Positions 62,847-64,000 of a stretch of DNA of 64,000 nt are shown here, in pieces (position 1 is the stretch's first letter; each line of letters begins with the position of its first letter). The stretch comes from G965232465 sp965276005 (GTDB lineage Bacteria > Pseudomonadota > Alphaproteobacteria > JAQWUY01): positions 2,232,001-2,296,000 of the forward strand of contig OZ254962.1 of NCBI GenBank assembly GCA_965276005.1, written 5' to 3'. Position numbers and translations under genes: made by a program. The notes under the pieces are model-generated. The model saw only the letters and a list, made by a program, of their open reading frames with translations, ran no database searches and was not told where the DNA came from.

Positions 62847-64000
62847 ATGAGAGAAACGGTTTGTAATAAAAAAATGTTTATGGTGACGGCTTCCTTGTGT
62901 GTTATCGGGGCGTTGACGGGTGGCTTTGCTTATGCGGGAGAACTTCCCGGCGGCGGCGAGGTGATCGATGGGAATGTCCATATTTATCAGCGGGGGGATA
63001 CTCTAAATATTGACCAAAGCACGGATAAAGCGATTATCAGTTGGGAAAATTTTTCTGTGGGTAAGGACAATATAGTAAACTTTAATCAGCCCAGTAGCGA
63101 TTCGGCAACTTTAAATCGTGTTACGGGGGATTTTACTTCTGAGATTGCTGGACAGATTAACGCTAATGGCAGCGTATTTTTGGTCAATCCCAACGGCATA
63201 CTGATTACTGCGGACGGGGTTATCGATACGGGCAATTTTGTTGCCTCGACCCTTGATATTGACAATAACGATTTCTTAAAGGGCGATTATGCGTTTACCA
63301 AAGACGGTGATAATGGCGTTGTTGCGAATCAGGGGCGTATTTCCGTCGACGATGGCGGTTTTGTTGCGTTGCTGGGCGGAGCGGTCAAAAATGACGGTTT
63401 TGTGCGGGCACATGTGGGGACAGTCGGTTTTGCCGGCGGTGAAAAGATTGTCATGTCGTTTGGCAATAACGATTTCTTGCGGGTCGAAGTGCCTACGGAC
63501 AAGTGGGAACAATTGACCGATTCGCAAGGTAACAAAGTGTCTGCCACTCTTGACTTAGGCGGTAAAATCGAATCACGGGGCGGTTTTGTTGATATAACCG
63601 TTGCCGATGCCTCTGATATTCTTCGGCAGTCTATATCTGTTAGCGGTATTGTCTCCGCAAACACCGTGTCCTCGACGGACGGGGTTATATCCATTAGCGG
63701 CGGTACTCTGGGAATTGCTGGCAACGGGCGAATCACCGCTGATGCCGACTATGGCAATGCGGGACGGATAGATGTTGCCGTGCAGTCGCTGAATATGTCC
63801 GCTCCCATATCTGCCACCGCCGCAACAGGCAACGGGGGAACGATTAAGGTATCGTTACAACAGGGGGCAAGTCTCAGTCGTGGGGCGGTGCTTGATGTTA
63901 GCGGTAAACAGGGCGGTAGTGTGTCTGTAATTGGCGGATTATCGGGCGACAAATACTATAAACTGGTTGGCTCGGGCGATTTTGTTGCCGATGGCAGCGA
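62847..64000 (+). CDS. Second two-partner secretion exoprotein TpsA (3' end outside window)
   Basis: The frame runs from ATG 62847 (AGGAGA upstream) to the right edge, 384 codons. A signal peptide (VTASLCVIGALTGGFAYAG) is followed by a TPS domain: DQSTDKAIISWENFSV, NRVTGDF and FLVNPNGILIT. It is closely similar to the TpsA at 39469 over this whole part, with long shared stretches such as DTGNFVASTLDID and DDGGFVALLGGAVK. It may use the same TpsB. The rest of the protein cannot be seen. Confidence 0.9.
   Translation, partial: MRETVCNKKMFMVTASLCVIGALTGGFAYAGELPGGGEVIDGNVHIYQRGDTLNIDQSTDKAIISWENFSVGKDNIVNFNQPSSDSATLNRVTGDFTSEIAGQINANGSVFLVNPNGILITADGVIDTGNFVASTLDIDNNDFLKGDYAFTKDGDNGVVANQGRISVDDGGFVALLGGAVKNDGFVRAHVGTVGFAGGEKIVMSFGNNDFLRVEVPTDKWEQLTDSQGNKVSATLDLGGKIESRGGFVDITVADASDILRQSISVSGIVSANTVSSTDGVISISGGTLGIAGNGRITADADYGNAGRIDVAVQSLNMSAPISATAATGNGGTIKVSLQQGASLSRGAVLDVSGKQGGSVSVIGGLSGDKYYKLVGSGDFVADGS

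Overview
The window looks like a piece of an alphaproteobacterial chromosome of low to moderate GC content. The main evidence is the order dnaA, rpsT, mutM, ubiE, ubiB with gyrB, recF, dnaN and dut beside it, an arrangement typical of Alphaproteobacteria. The cell is Gram-negative: the window encodes two-partner secretion proteins, outer-membrane barrels, lipoproteins and an Lol-like ABC exporter. I cannot place it in an order or genus from sequence alone.

Layout. Positions 1-1124 hold the end of a sensor histidine kinase and a stand-alone Lrp/AsnC ligand-binding domain. Positions 1157-7964 hold a plus-strand import and catabolism cluster: glycerophosphodiester phosphodiesterase, binding protein, ATPase, fused permease, inositol-monophosphatase-family phosphatase and a LacI regulator. 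Positions 8009-23210 are a complete type II-C CRISPR-Cas locus: a 10.3-kb array of 157 repeats (my count), cas2, cas1, cas9, and a tracrRNA gene divergent from cas9. Positions 23221-28043 carry metabolic genes: a pterin-dependent methyltransferase, ApbE, a MoeB/ThiF protein, cysK with an Rrf2 regulator, and dut. Positions 28219-39358 are the replication-origin neighbourhood: gyrB, recF, dnaN, dnaA, a 1.4-kb non-coding region with iteron-like repeats, rpsT, mutM, ubiE, ubiB. Positions 39469-48547 are a two-partner secretion locus (TpsA, a secreted unknown, SapC, TpsB, GntR regulator). Positions 48906-55450 are an Lol-like ABC export system that arose by duplication of a DUF2141-ATPase-permease unit. 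Positions 55940-57426 hold a membrane LytTR regulator, a two-helix potassium-channel-type protein and YggT. Positions 57515-62088 are a surface cluster of lipoproteins and an unrecognised family of small exported proteins. A second TpsA starts at 62847 and runs off the right edge.

Most interesting points. Every CRISPR repeat contains a near-consensus extended -10 promoter, as described for Neisseria meningitidis II-C, and a terminator hairpin closes the array. The tracrRNA can be read directly: its anti-repeat pairs with almost the whole repeat, and its -35 box overlaps the cas9 -35 box on the other strand. Several spacer groups encode the same short peptide with mostly synonymous differences, so they record repeated attack on conserved genes of diverged invaders. 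The small exported family (four members sharing a V-Q ... DFLFV-x-R motif followed by unrelated low-complexity tails) is my best candidate for an undescribed system. It appears in duplicated pairs with a lipoprotein. All functions are read from motifs by eye; no database search was run.
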